Shown here: piece by piece, positions 34,248-43,086 of the stretch | Numbering within the stretch: position 1 is the stretch's first letter | How the letters are laid out: each line of letters begins with the position of its first letter | Assembly: GCA_963807005.1 (NCBI GenBank) | Contig: CAWDZK010000004.1 | Location: 62,001-126,000 of the forward strand | Length of the DNA: 64,000 nt | Direction of reading: 5' to 3' | Source of the DNA: CAWDZK01 sp963807005 | GTDB lineage: Bacteria > Actinomycetota > Actinomycetes > JACCUZ01 | Notes under the pieces: generated by a model | Databases searched by the model: none | What the model was told of the DNA's origin: nothing | The model's input: only the letters and a program-made list of their open reading frames with translations | Made by a program: the position numbers and the translations under genes

Positions 34248-35765
34248 ATGACGGCAAGCAGCATCGAAGCCCCCTCGGTCGACTCGACCACCCCGAACGT
34301 CGCGGTCAACGACATCGGCGACGAGGAAGCGTTCCTCGCCGCGATCGACGAGACGATCAAGTACTTCAACGACGGCGACATCGTCGAAGGCGTGATCGTC
34401 AAGGTCGACCGCGACGAGGTCCTCCTGGACATCGGCTACAAGACCGAGGGCGTCATCCCCTCCCGCGAGCTCTCGATCAAGCACGACGTCGACCCGTCCG
34501 AGGTCGTCAGCGTCGGCGACGAGGTCGAGGCCCTGGTCCTGCAGAAGGAGGACAAGGAGGGTCGGCTGATCCTGTCCAAGAAGCGCGCCCAGTACGAGCG
34601 CGCCTGGGGCACGATCGAGACGATCAAGGAAGAGGACGGCATCGTCACCGGCACCGTCATCGAGGTCGTCAAGGGTGGGCTCATCCTCGACATCGGCCTG
34701 CGCGGCTTCCTCCCGGCATCGCTCGTGGAGATGCGCCGCGTCCGCGACCTCCAGCCGTACGTCGGCAAGGAGCTCGAGGCCAAGATCATCGAGCTGGACA
34801 AGAACCGCAACAACGTCGTCCTGTCCCGCCGTGCGTGGCTGGAGCAGACCCAGTCCGAGGTCCGCTCGACGTTCCTGCAGACCCTGCAGAAGGGCCAGGT
34901 CCGGTCCGGCGTCGTCTCCTCGATCGTCAACTTCGGCGCCTTCGTCGACCTCGGCGGCGTCGACGGTCTGGTGCACGTGTCCGAGCTGTCCTGGAAGCAC
35001 ATCGACCACCCCTCCGAGGTCGTCGAGGTCGGCCAGGAGGTCACCGTCGAGGTGCTCGACGTCGACATGGACCGCGAGCGGGTCTCGCTGTCGCTCAAGG
35101 CGACGCAGGAGGACCCCTGGCAGCAGTTCGCCCGGACCCACCAGATCGGGCAGGTCGTGCCCGGCAAGGCCACCAAGCTGGTCCCGTTCGGCGCGTTCGT
35201 CCGCGTCGACGAGGGCATCGAGGGCCTGGTGCACATCTCCGAGCTGGCCGAGCGCCACGTGGAGATCCCGGAGCAGGTCGTGCAGGTCGGCGACGAGATC
35301 TTCGTCAAGGTCATCGACATCGACCTCGAGCGTCGGCGGATCTCGCTGAGCCTCAAGCAGGCGAACGAGGGCGTCGCCCCGCCCGAGGGCGACGACAGCG
35401 CCTTCGACCCGACCCTCTACGGCATGTCCGCCTCCTACGACGAGGCCGGCAACTACCAGTACCCCGAGGGCTTCGACCCGGAGACCAACGAGTGGCTCCC
35501 GGGGCACGAGGAGCAGCAGTCCGAGTGGGAGCGCCAGTACGCCGAGGCGAAGGTGCGGTACGAGGCGCACATGAAGCAGGTCACCGAGGCGGCCAAGGCC
35601 GAGGCCGAGGCCAGCACCGAGGCGGGCACTGCGTCGTCGTACTCCTCCGAGGCCGCGGCGGAGTCCGAGGAGGACACGGCGGCAGCCCCGAGCACCGGCA
35701 ACGGCGGCACCCTGGCCTCTGACGAGGCGCTCGCCGCACTGCGCGAGAAGCTCACCGGCGGCTGA
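34248..35765 (+). CDS. rpsA: 30S ribosomal protein S1
   Basis: 505 residues from ATG 34248. Four S1 RNA-binding domains begin near residues 43, 128, 212 and 298: GDIVEGVIVKVDRDEVLLDI, GIVTGTVIEVVKGGLILDIG, GQVRSGVVSSIVNFGAFVDL, GQVVPGKATKLVPFGAFVRV. The four-domain form with an acidic, low-complexity C-terminus is standard in actinobacteria. S1 binds mRNA on the 30S subunit. In other actinobacteria it lies between polA and coaE, as here, but exopolysaccharide genes have accumulated on both sides. Confidence 0.97.
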   Translation: MTASSIEAPSVDSTTPNVAVNDIGDEEAFLAAIDETIKYFNDGDIVEGVIVKVDRDEVLLDIGYKTEGVIPSRELSIKHDVDPSEVVSVGDEVEALVLQKEDKEGRLILSKKRAQYERAWGTIETIKEEDGIVTGTVIEVVKGGLILDIGLRGFLPASLVEMRRVRDLQPYVGKELEAKIIELDKNRNNVVLSRRAWLEQTQSEVRSTFLQTLQKGQVRSGVVSSIVNFGAFVDLGGVDGLVHVSELSWKHIDHPSEVVEVGQEVTVEVLDVDMDRERVSLSLKATQEDPWQQFARTHQIGQVVPGKATKLVPFGAFVRVDEGIEGLVHISELAERHVEIPEQVVQVGDEIFVKVIDIDLERRRISLSLKQANEGVAPPEGDDSAFDPTLYGMSASYDEAGNYQYPEGFDPETNEWLPGHEEQQSEWERQYAEAKVRYEAHMKQVTEAAKAEAEASTEAGTASSYSSEAAAESEEDTAAAPSTGNGGTLASDEALAALREKLTGG

Positions 35766-35780
35766 CCGCCCCGCACGTCC

Positions 35781-35816
35781 CGCGAGGCCCGCACCGTTCC
35801 CGGTGCGGGCCTCGCG
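35781..35816 (+). terminator. rpsA terminator
   Basis: Perfect 15-bp stem (CGCGAGGCCCGCACC, partner 35802-35816) with a six-base loop, 15 bases after the rpsA stop codon. Confidence 0.9.
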
Positions 35817-35984
35817 GCGTCCTCCGGGCCCGCCGCCGGGGCGCGTCCCGGCCAGGTTCCGGCCCAGGTGCACGGCCCGGACGTCGGAGCGGGATGGGCC
35901 GAACGGTCAGTTGCCCCGAACTCGTCCCGACCGTGCTGGCCGGACGCCTAGACTTGGGCGTCCGTTGAGGGGTGTGGGGGGTTC

Positions 35985-36965
35985 GTGGTGTCGCAGCGCG
36001 CGGTGGTGACTGGCGGGGCGGGCTTCCTGGGCTCGCACCTGGTCGAACGGCTGCTGGACGACGGCTTCGAGGTGGTCTGCCTCGACAACTTCCTCACCGG
36101 GAAGCCCGACAACGTCGCCCACCTGTTGCAGCGCCCGGAGTTCCGGCTGGTCCGCGCCGACGTCACCGAGTTCGTGCACGTCCCCGGCCCGGTCGACCAC
36201 GTCCTGCACTTCGCCTCGCCTGCCTCGCCGGTCGACTACCTGCAGCTGCCGATCCAGACCATGAAGGTGGGCTCGATCGGCACCCTGCACGCCCTCGGCC
36301 TGGCCAAGGAGAAGGGGGCCAGGTTCCTGCTCGCCTCGACCTCGGAGACCTACGGCGACCCGAAGGTCCACCCGCAGCCCGAGTCCTACTGGGGCCACGT
36401 CAACCCGGTCGGGCCGCGCGGGGTCTACGACGAGGCCAAGCGGTTCGCCGAGGCGCTGACCACCGCGTACCGCACCTACCACGGCGTCGACACCGCCGTG
36501 ATGCGCATCTTCAACACCTTCGGGCCGCGGATGCGGCCGCACGACGGCCGGGCCATCCCGACCTTCATCCGGCAGGCGCTGGCCGACGAGCCGATCACGG
36601 TCGCCGGCGACGGTCAGCAGACGCGCTCGGTCTGCTACGTCGACGACCTCGTCGACGGCGCGCTGCGGCTGCTGCGGTCCGAGCTGACCGGGCCGGTGAA
36701 CGTCGGCAACCCGGACGAGATGACCGTGCTGCAGCTGGCCGAGCTGATCCGGGACGTGACCGGCTCCAGCTCGACCATCACGTTCGTGGAACGGCCGCAG
36801 GACGACCCGTCGGTGCGGCAGCCGGACATCACGCTGGCCCGCGAGCAGCTGGACTGGGAGCCGCGGGTACCCGTCGTCGACGGCATCAAGAAGACCGTCG
36901 AGTGGTTTCGCGAGCACCTCGACAGCATCTCCCAGCCCGACTCGCCCCGACCCGGAGGACACTGA
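35985..36965 (+). CDS. UDP-glucuronate decarboxylase (UDP-xylose synthase)
   Basis: 326 residues; GTG 35985 (or 35988) after a G-rich stretch. NAD-binding TGGAGFLGSHLVERLL; SDR triad with YDEAK (Tyr/Lys) and Ser/Thr in LLASTSETYGDP. Signature of UXS enzymes: HFASPASPVDYLQLPIQTMK, YWGHVNPVGPRGVYDEAKR, GDGQQTRSVCYVDDLVDG. It converts UDP-glucuronate to UDP-xylose with NAD+ as internal cofactor. The next gene makes UDP-glucuronate, so the pair takes UDP-glucose to UDP-xylose. Confidence 0.9.
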   Translation: MVSQRAVVTGGAGFLGSHLVERLLDDGFEVVCLDNFLTGKPDNVAHLLQRPEFRLVRADVTEFVHVPGPVDHVLHFASPASPVDYLQLPIQTMKVGSIGTLHALGLAKEKGARFLLASTSETYGDPKVHPQPESYWGHVNPVGPRGVYDEAKRFAEALTTAYRTYHGVDTAVMRIFNTFGPRMRPHDGRAIPTFIRQALADEPITVAGDGQQTRSVCYVDDLVDGALRLLRSELTGPVNVGNPDEMTVLQLAELIRDVTGSSSTITFVERPQDDPSVRQPDITLAREQLDWEPRVPVVDGIKKTVEWFREHLDSISQPDSPRPGGH

Positions 36966-36967
36966 GC

Positions 36968-38317
36968 ATGAGCACCGCGGCACCCCTGCCCAAGGTGGCG
37001 GTGATCGGCACCGGCTACGTCGGCGCCATCACCTCGACCTGCTTCGCCTGGCTGGGCGGCGCCCAGGTCTGGGGCCTGGACTCCGACCCGGTCCGGGCCG
37101 GCCAGCTGGCCACCGGGCAGGTGCCTTTCCACGAGCCGGGCCTGCCCGAGCTGCTGACGGAGACGGTGACCACCGGGCGCCTGCAGTTCACCACCGAGCC
37201 GGCCCAGGCGCTCGAGGGCGCTGACGTGGTCTTCCTGTGCGTGGGCACGCCCACCGGTGCGGACGGCAACCCGGACCTGACCCAGGTCGAGGGCGCGGCA
37301 CAGATGCTGGCGCCGTACCTGCGCGACGGCACCATCGTCGTCAACAAGTCCACCGTGCCGGTCGGGTCCGGCAACTGGGTACGCACCCTGCTCGAGGAGA
37401 GCATCCCCGCCGACCGGCGGCCGTCGTTCCACGTGGTGTCGAACCCCGAGTTCCTGCGCGAGGGCTCGGCCATCGACGACTTCCTGTTCCCGGACCGGGT
37501 CGTCCTCGGCGGCGACCCCGAAGCAGTGGACCGGGTCGCCGCGCTGTACCAGCCGGTCCTCGACCAGTCCTTTCCCGGTGCCCGCGAGGGATACCGCCCG
37601 CTGCTCATCAGCACCGAGCTCACCTCGGCGGAGATGACCAAGTACGCGGCCAACTCCTTCCTCGCGATGAAGATCAGCTTCGCCAACGAGATCGCCAACC
37701 TGTGCGAGCTCGTGGGTGCCGACGCCCGTGAGGTGCTGCCCGCCATCGGCGCCGACCACCGGGTCGGTGCCCCGTTCCTGTCGCCCGGGCTGGGCTGGGG
37801 CGGCTCCTGCTTCGGCAAGGACCTGGCCGCGCTGGTGTCCACCGGCGCCGAGTACGGCTACGCCTCCGAGCTGCTGGTCGCGGCCGTCGAGGTCAACCAG
37901 CGGCAGCGGGCTGCCGCCGTCCGCAAGCTGCAGCGCGCCCTGCGCGTCCTCAAGGGACGCCGGGTGGCGCTGCTGGGCCTGGCGTTCAAGCCCGGCACCG
38001 ACGACCTGCGCGACTCTCCCGCCCTCGACCTGGCCCGCCGGCTGCTCGCCGCCGGGGCGGCGGTCTCGGCGTTCGACCCGGTCGTGAAGGCGCTGCCCGA
38101 CGAGCTCTCCCGGGTGCGCATCGGCACCGACGCGTACGACGCGGCGGACCGCGCCGACGCCGTGGTGCTCGCGACCGAGTGGGACGAGTTCCTGGCGATC
38201 GACCCCGCGGCACTCGCCACGGCGATGGCCGGCACCTACGTGCTCGACGGGCGCAACGTCCTGCCCGCGGACGCCTGGGCGCAGGCCGGCCTGCAGGTGG
38301 AGGGCGTCGGCTGGTGA
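36968..38317 (+). CDS. ugd: UDP-glucose 6-dehydrogenase
   Basis: 449 residues from ATG 36968, two bases after the UXS stop codon, so co-transcribed. N-terminal NAD domain VAVIGTGYVGAITSTCFAWL; middle NKSTVPVGSGNWV and SNPEFLREGSAIDDF; catalytic Cys in GWGGSCFGKDLAAL; C-terminal LLGLAFKPGTDDLRDSPALD. It oxidises UDP-glucose twice to UDP-glucuronate, supplying either glucuronate or, after decarboxylation, xylose to the polysaccharide. Confidence 0.95.
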   Translation: MSTAAPLPKVAVIGTGYVGAITSTCFAWLGGAQVWGLDSDPVRAGQLATGQVPFHEPGLPELLTETVTTGRLQFTTEPAQALEGADVVFLCVGTPTGADGNPDLTQVEGAAQMLAPYLRDGTIVVNKSTVPVGSGNWVRTLLEESIPADRRPSFHVVSNPEFLREGSAIDDFLFPDRVVLGGDPEAVDRVAALYQPVLDQSFPGAREGYRPLLISTELTSAEMTKYAANSFLAMKISFANEIANLCELVGADAREVLPAIGADHRVGAPFLSPGLGWGGSCFGKDLAALVSTGAEYGYASELLVAAVEVNQRQRAAAVRKLQRALRVLKGRRVALLGLAFKPGTDDLRDSPALDLARRLLAAGAAVSAFDPVVKALPDELSRVRIGTDAYDAADRADAVVLATEWDEFLAIDPAALATAMAGTYVLDGRNVLPADAWAQAGLQVEGVGW

Positions 38318-38338
38318 GGCGGGCGCCCCGGCGCCTCA
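38315..38338. terminator. Hairpin shared by convergent ugd and sulfotransferase genes
   Basis: TGAGGC (38315-38320) pairs with GCCTCA (38333-38338), with an inner GC-rich stem; the two stop codons lie in the arms. A candidate bidirectional terminator. Confidence 0.45.
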
Positions 38339-39277
38339 GGCCTCGGGGTCGTCCCAGTCCCGGTAGGTCCGGGAGTACACCGGCTCGGTGATGTCGCGCA
38401 CCCGCGCGACCTCCTCGGGCGACAGCCGCTCGCGCCAGGCCTGGCTCAGCGCCCGGCTGTCGCGGCTGAGCAGGTGCACCTGGCCGGCCCGGTCCGGGCT
38501 GACCGCGTTGCCCGCGCCGGTGTACCTGCGGGTGAGCCCGGCGAGGTCGTCGGGCTCATGCAGCCCGAGCCGCTCCAGCACCTGGCGCATCACCGTCACC
38601 GGCTCCGCACCGAAGCGCTCCAGCGTGACCAGCTCGACGTCCGCACCCAGCCGCTGCTGGACCCCCACCAGGTGGTACAGGCAGGTCCAGGCCGTCGCGG
38701 CCGCGTCCAGGTCGTCCGCCGTGCGCCAGTCGCGACGCGGCAGGACATCGCGCAGGTGCTCCTCGTACAGCTGCTCCTGCTCCAGCAGGGTGTTCAGCTC
38801 CGGCCCGGCCGGCCAGCCCACCCGCCGGAGGCTGAGCAGCCACGAGCACGGGTGCCGGACCGTGACGACCACCGGCCGGTCGGTAAGCCGGGGCTGCACC
38901 GCACCGAGCGCGAGCAGCAGGAACGGGTCCTTGACGACGGGCACCGCACCGCGGTGGGCCGCCCACACGCGCTGCCGCCGTCGCTGCCGGAGCAGCCGGT
39001 TGAGCCAGGGCAGGCGGGCACCGCCCCGGCCGGTCTTGACCGCCCAGCGGCCCCGTCCGGTCCGGAGGTACCCCTCCAGGCTGTCCAGCGCCGGGTGCGA
39101 CGCCCCCGACGGCAGGTAGCGGTAGGGCGCGGGGGCAGCGGCCAGCCCCCAGTGCTGGTTCAGCGGCTCCCAGACCGTCCAGGTGCCCGGCGCCTGCGAG
39201 ACGAGGTCCCCGACGACCGTCGTGCCGGACCGGTGGGCGCCGGTGACGACCACGCAGGTCGGCCCCGGCGGCGGCAC
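38336..39277 (-). CDS. Sulfotransferase-family protein (second)
   Basis: About 313 residues from GTG 39277, the first plausible start after the Wzz-like gene's stop 18 bases upstream. P-loop-like 5'-PSB motif VVVTGAHRSGTTVVGDLVSQ, then VVVTVRHPCSWLLSLRRVGW, which fits the 3'-phosphate-binding RxP...S of PAPS enzymes. Sequence is distant from the first sulfotransferase (31531). It probably sulfates a glycan or a lipid; some members with this motif act on other donors. Its neighbour is the Wzz-like gene on the same strand. Confidence 0.78.
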   Translation of the reverse strand: MPPPGPTCVVVTGAHRSGTTVVGDLVSQAPGTWTVWEPLNQHWGLAAAPAPYRYLPSGASHPALDSLEGYLRTGRGRWAVKTGRGGARLPWLNRLLRQRRRQRVWAAHRGAVPVVKDPFLLLALGAVQPRLTDRPVVVTVRHPCSWLLSLRRVGWPAGPELNTLLEQEQLYEEHLRDVLPRRDWRTADDLDAAATAWTCLYHLVGVQQRLGADVELVTLERFGAEPVTVMRQVLERLGLHEPDDLAGLTRRYTGAGNAVSPDRAGQVHLLSRDSRALSQAWRERLSPEEVARVRDITEPVYSRTYRDWDDPEA

Positions 39278-39294
39278 CGAAGCGGCCGAGGCGC

Positions 39295-39966
39295 TCAGCC
39301 GGACCGCTTCTCGCGCAGCGGCGTCTCGCGTCTGCGGACGCCGCGGCTCTCCGCGAGCCGGCCGGCGACCGCCACGGCGCCGTCCCGGCCGGCCGGGAAC
39401 GGCGAGGTCGGCTCGGCGGCCTCGGCCCACGAGAGTCGGATCAGCGCGGCGAGGCCCGCCAGGATGGCGGCCAGCCCGAACCCGGACACCAGGACCGTGT
39501 TGCGGTGCGAGAGCGACAAGGCACCGGACGCCGGGTTCACGACGATCACCTCGACCGGGATCTGGGAGAGGTCCTGCCCGGTGAGGTAGGAGGCGTAGGT
39601 GTTGGCGACCGGCTGGACGACGTCCTGGCGCGCGCTGTTGATGCTGATGCGCAGCACCCCGGAGCCCGGCGAGGTCGAGGTGGACACGACCCAGTCGGCC
39701 GTTTGCAGCCCGCTCTGGAGCTGCCGGCGGACCTGGTTGCGGAAGGACTCGCTGGCGATCCGCTGCTCGACGCTCGGGATGAGGTACTCGACGCTCTGGG
39801 TGCTGACGTTCGGGGCCGCCGGCTGCACCGACACGACCGAGGTCGCCTCGAAGCGCTCTGGCGGGGAGAACGCCGCCCAGAGGGTGGCGAGCGCGACGGC
39901 GAGGAACGCCGTCAGTGCGACGAGGGGATGGCGACGCAGGGCCCGCCCCAGTGCTGTTGTACCCAT
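39295..39966 (-). CDS. Wzz-type polysaccharide chain-length / co-polymerase protein
   Basis: 223 residues from ATG 39966. Two membrane helices flank an extracytoplasmic part: LVALTAFLAVALATLWAAF near residue 15 and VLVSGFGLAAILAGLAALI near 165; between them FEATSVVSVQPAAPNVSTQS and SVEQRIASESFRNQV are typical of Wzz N-terminal domains. A short cytoplasmic tail has no Walker motifs, so it lacks a fused tyrosine kinase. It controls polymer length, working with the polymerase at 43087. The start is divergent from a glycosyltransferase. Confidence 0.82.
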   Translation of the reverse strand: MGTTALGRALRRHPLVALTAFLAVALATLWAAFSPPERFEATSVVSVQPAAPNVSTQSVEYLIPSVEQRIASESFRNQVRRQLQSGLQTADWVVSTSTSPGSGVLRISINSARQDVVQPVANTYASYLTGQDLSQIPVEVIVVNPASGALSLSHRNTVLVSGFGLAAILAGLAALIRLSWAEAAEPTSPFPAGRDGAVAVAGRLAESRGVRRRETPLREKRSG

Positions 39967-40100
39967 CCCACCCCAGTGTTCCGGGAACGGACCCCGACAT
40001 CCAGGTTCGGGCCGGGTCCGACTCCGCCTACCGGTAGCGTACTGCGCGGGCTCGGCCGCGACTGCGGATTGGCCGACGTGGTCGCGGTGGGGGAGTGGAC

Positions 40101-41138
40101 GTGAACGACGAGACAGCAGCGACGCCGGTGCGCCGTGCCCCCGGCCGACGCGACGACACCGACCTGGTGACCGTGGTCGTCCCTGCCCGCAACGAGGAAG
40201 GGGCCATCGAGGCCTGCCTGGACTCGATCCTGGCTCAGGACTGGGCGGCGATGGAGGTGCTCGTCGTCGACGGCATGTCCGAGGACCGGACCCGCGAGCT
40301 GGTGGCCCGGGTATCCGCCCAGGACGCCCGGGTCCGGCTGGTGGACAACCCGGACCGGATCATCCCGGTCGGCATGAACCGCGGCCTGGCCGAGGCCGCG
40401 GGCCGGTGGCTGGTCCGCGTCGACGCGCACGCGACCCTGCGCCCCGGGTACGTCCGCGGGGCCGTCGAGCTGCTGCGCAGCGGGGAGTACGGCGGCGTGG
40501 GCGGCCGCAAGGACGGCGTCGGCCGCAGCCCGGCCGGGCGTGCGATCGCCGCGGCCATGGCTTCCCGGTTCGGCGTGGGCGGCTCGACGTACCACTTCGG
40601 CATGGAGCAGAGCGACGTCGAGCACGTGCCGTTCGGCTGCTACCCGGTCGAGCTGCTGCGGTCCATGGGCGGCTGGGACGAGCGGCTGGTGGTCAACCAG
40701 GACTTCGAGCTGGACTACCGGCTCCGGGCCGCCGGCCACCGGATCAGGTTCGACCCGGAGCTGCGGATCGACTGGGAGTGCCGGCAGAGCGTCGGGGCGC
40801 TGTTCCGGCAGTACCGCCGTTACGGCGGCGGCAAGGTCGTGGTCGCCTTCCTGCACCCGGGCTCGCTGCGGCCCCGGCACCTCGCAGCGCCTGCGCTGAC
40901 CGGGGCCCTGGCCGCCTCAGCGGTGGTCCTGCCCTGGCGGCCGCGCTGGGCGGCTGCGCTCGTCGCGCCGTACGTCGCGGGCCTGGGGCTCGCCTCCTGG
41001 CGCACCGCGGCGGAGGTGGACCCGGAGGCGCGGCCCTACGTCGCGCCGGCCTTCCTGGCCATGCACGTGGGATGGGGCGTCGGGTTCTGGCAGGGCCTGG
41101 GCCGCCGGGTGCTGCGCGGCGGCCCCCGCCCCCGCTGA
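40101..41138 (+). CDS. ExoA-like family 2 glycosyltransferase
   Basis: 345 residues from GTG 40101, with GGGGGAG six bases upstream (GTG 40095 overlaps that site). GT-A core: VTVVVPARNEEGAIEACLDS, VLVVDGMSEDRTRELV, RVDAHATLRPGYV, then GCYPVELLRSMGGWDERLVV and NQDFELDYRLRAAGH, which holds the ED/QxxRW-like region. Two C-terminal hydrophobic segments (APALTGALAASAVVLPW; APYVAGLGLASW) tether it to the membrane. It resembles ExoA/succinoglycan glycosyltransferases. Confidence 0.88.
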   Translation: MNDETAATPVRRAPGRRDDTDLVTVVVPARNEEGAIEACLDSILAQDWAAMEVLVVDGMSEDRTRELVARVSAQDARVRLVDNPDRIIPVGMNRGLAEAAGRWLVRVDAHATLRPGYVRGAVELLRSGEYGGVGGRKDGVGRSPAGRAIAAAMASRFGVGGSTYHFGMEQSDVEHVPFGCYPVELLRSMGGWDERLVVNQDFELDYRLRAAGHRIRFDPELRIDWECRQSVGALFRQYRRYGGGKVVVAFLHPGSLRPRHLAAPALTGALAASAVVLPWRPRWAAALVAPYVAGLGLASWRTAAEVDPEARPYVAPAFLAMHVGWGVGFWQGLGRRVLRGGPRPR

Positions 41139-41240
41139 CCGAGCCGGACCGACCGCGGCGACTGGCCCCGGCCAGCGTCGGTGCGGGGTGGCCGTCCGGT
41201 GGACACGTAGACACCTGGCAGATGGCCCCGGAACGCACGG

Positions 41241-41270
41241 CGCCCCGCCCACCGTGAGGTGGACGGGGCG
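41241..41270. terminator. Bidirectional terminator
   Basis: CGCCCCGCCCACC (41241-41253), loop GTGA, then 41258-41270 with one mismatch. It lies between the convergent glycosyltransferase and VWA protein genes. Confidence 0.75.
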
Positions 41271-41297
41271 TCGCCCGGGCGAAGCCCGGTCAGTGCG

Positions 41298-42965
41298 TCA
41301 GTACTTCAGGCGGATCTTCTTGCCGACGGTCGGGTAGAGCTTGAGCACCTTCCCGCGCAGCTTGCCGGGCGACACCACCTTGACGGTCCCGCTCTTGCGG
41401 ACCTTGGCGGTGTCCAGGACCTTGCCCTTCTGCAGCAGCGCCGCCTTGGTCCGGCGCGGCAGCGTCGTGTGGCAGACGAGCTTCTTGCCGCGCTTCACCT
41501 TCGTGACCGAGCAGTTGGAGATCTTCGGCGTCGGCACGGTGGTCGAGCTGACGTCGTAGCCGTTGAACGACTGCAGGACGACCTGGAGCTGGTGCACGGT
41601 CTTCTTCCGCTTCCAGCTCACCAGGTAGTTTCCGCCGGACACCGTGGCGCGTCCGACGGTGGCCCACGGAGCGGTGCTGGACGACCGGCCCTGCAGCAGC
41701 ACGGTGGCGCCGTTGAGAGCCGGGGTGCCGCCCAGCGACGCCGTCGCCGCCGCGACCTTGCCCTTGATCCGCTTGGGCAGCTCGCGCTTGATCGGCTTCG
41801 AACGGCGCGCGCCGATCTTCGACGCGAGCATCGTGCTGCCGGTGGGCGTGACCGTGCCCGGAGGCGGCGGTGTCGTGCCGGCTGCGGCCGGGCCGACGGT
41901 CACGGTGCGGGCCGCGCTGACCTTGCTGCCGTCGGACAGGGTGGCGGTGGCGGTGACGTTGTAGCTGCCCTGGCCGAGCTTGAGGGTGGCCGACCAGCCG
42001 TTGACCGAGTCGACCTTGGCGTTCACCACGGTGCCGTTGACCGCGACCGTGACGCTGCGGATCGCCTGGGACTGCGAACCCAGGACGTTGGCCTGCAGCG
42101 AGGCGGGGTTCTTGACCGGGACGCAGATCTCACCGGTGGCCGCAGCCATCCGCGCGAGGGAGGTGCCGGTGTCGCAGCCGGCGCTGCCGCCGACCGCGAA
42201 GGTCCGGACCTTGATCCCGGCGTTCTGGAGAGCAGCCAGACGGTCAGCGCTGACCGGCTTGGCCATGGTGCCCGGGCCGGTGCCCTCCTTCACGACGTCG
42301 GACATGAAGAACATGATGCGCGGGCCGGCGGGAGCGCCCTGGAACGCCTGCACCGCGGTGTCGACCGCGGCGTCGAAGCTGGTGCGTGCGCTGTCCAGCG
42401 GCTTCGAGGTGTACTTCTTGATGAGGTTGCGCACCACGTTCTTGGTCACGAACTTCATCCGCGACGAGCTGTCACCGGCGTCGGTGAGGCCCGGCGGGAT
42501 GAAGGTCACCTCGCCGGCTGCGGGGCTGAGGTCGGCGGTGGCAGCCGTGCCGGCGAAGGCCTCGAGCCCGACCTGCACGTCGCCGGCCTGAGCGGCCAGG
42601 TCGGCGTCCAGGGCGCGCACGGCGGCGAGCTCGCAGTCGAGCAGGTCGCCGACGACCGGGTCCTCGTTGATGTTGTCGCCGGGGTCGCCGGCGCCGTTGG
42701 CGCCGTCGCAGTCCAGCCCGGACGGGTCGTTGGTCGAGCCCGACACGTCGACCGCGTAGAGCACGCTGGTCGTCTGCGGGCTGGTGTCGAGGGCGACCTT
42801 CCCCCGGAGCGTGACGTCACCGGCAGGAGGAGTGCCCGGGTCGGTGATGGTGATCGAGGCCGAGGCGGCGTAGACCGCCGGCGCGGCCGCAACAGCCGGG
42901 ACGGTCAGGGCCGCGGCGGTGGCGAGAGCCGCCACCGTCCGGAACCGACGTGATGCACGTGCCAT
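41298..42965 (-). CDS. Secreted VWA-domain protein with basic C-terminus
   Basis: 555 residues from ATG 42965 (GGGGGA eight bases upstream). Signal peptide (TVAALATAAALTVPAVAAAP). Residues about 40-320 form a von Willebrand A domain: VLYAVDVSGSTND supplies the MIDAS DxSxS, with RIMFFMSDVVKEG and IKVRTFAVGGSAGC further on. An Ig-like repeat (SVTVAVNGTVVNAKVDSVNG) and a Lys/Arg-rich 180-residue C-terminal part (TVKVVSPGKLRGKVLKLYPT) follow. Such basic tails bind anionic wall polymers or the acidic polysaccharide. No sortase signal is seen. It is probably a surface adhesion or scaffold protein. Confidence 0.82.
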   Translation of the reverse strand: MARASRRFRTVAALATAAALTVPAVAAAPAVYAASASITITDPGTPPAGDVTLRGKVALDTSPQTTSVLYAVDVSGSTNDPSGLDCDGANGAGDPGDNINEDPVVGDLLDCELAAVRALDADLAAQAGDVQVGLEAFAGTAATADLSPAAGEVTFIPPGLTDAGDSSSRMKFVTKNVVRNLIKKYTSKPLDSARTSFDAAVDTAVQAFQGAPAGPRIMFFMSDVVKEGTGPGTMAKPVSADRLAALQNAGIKVRTFAVGGSAGCDTGTSLARMAAATGEICVPVKNPASLQANVLGSQSQAIRSVTVAVNGTVVNAKVDSVNGWSATLKLGQGSYNVTATATLSDGSKVSAARTVTVGPAAAGTTPPPPGTVTPTGSTMLASKIGARRSKPIKRELPKRIKGKVAAATASLGGTPALNGATVLLQGRSSSTAPWATVGRATVSGGNYLVSWKRKKTVHQLQVVLQSFNGYDVSSTTVPTPKISNCSVTKVKRGKKLVCHTTLPRRTKAALLQKGKVLDTAKVRKSGTVKVVSPGKLRGKVLKLYPTVGKKIRLKY

Positions 42966-43086
42966 GAAGGGGTCCCCCACAGGTGATAGATGAAGGGCCG
43001 GGCGTCGCCGCGGCTGTGTCAGGAGCATTGCAACAGCAGAGCGGCCGGTCCATCCGCCGAACGTTCCAATTGGTCCGGTTCTGGCC

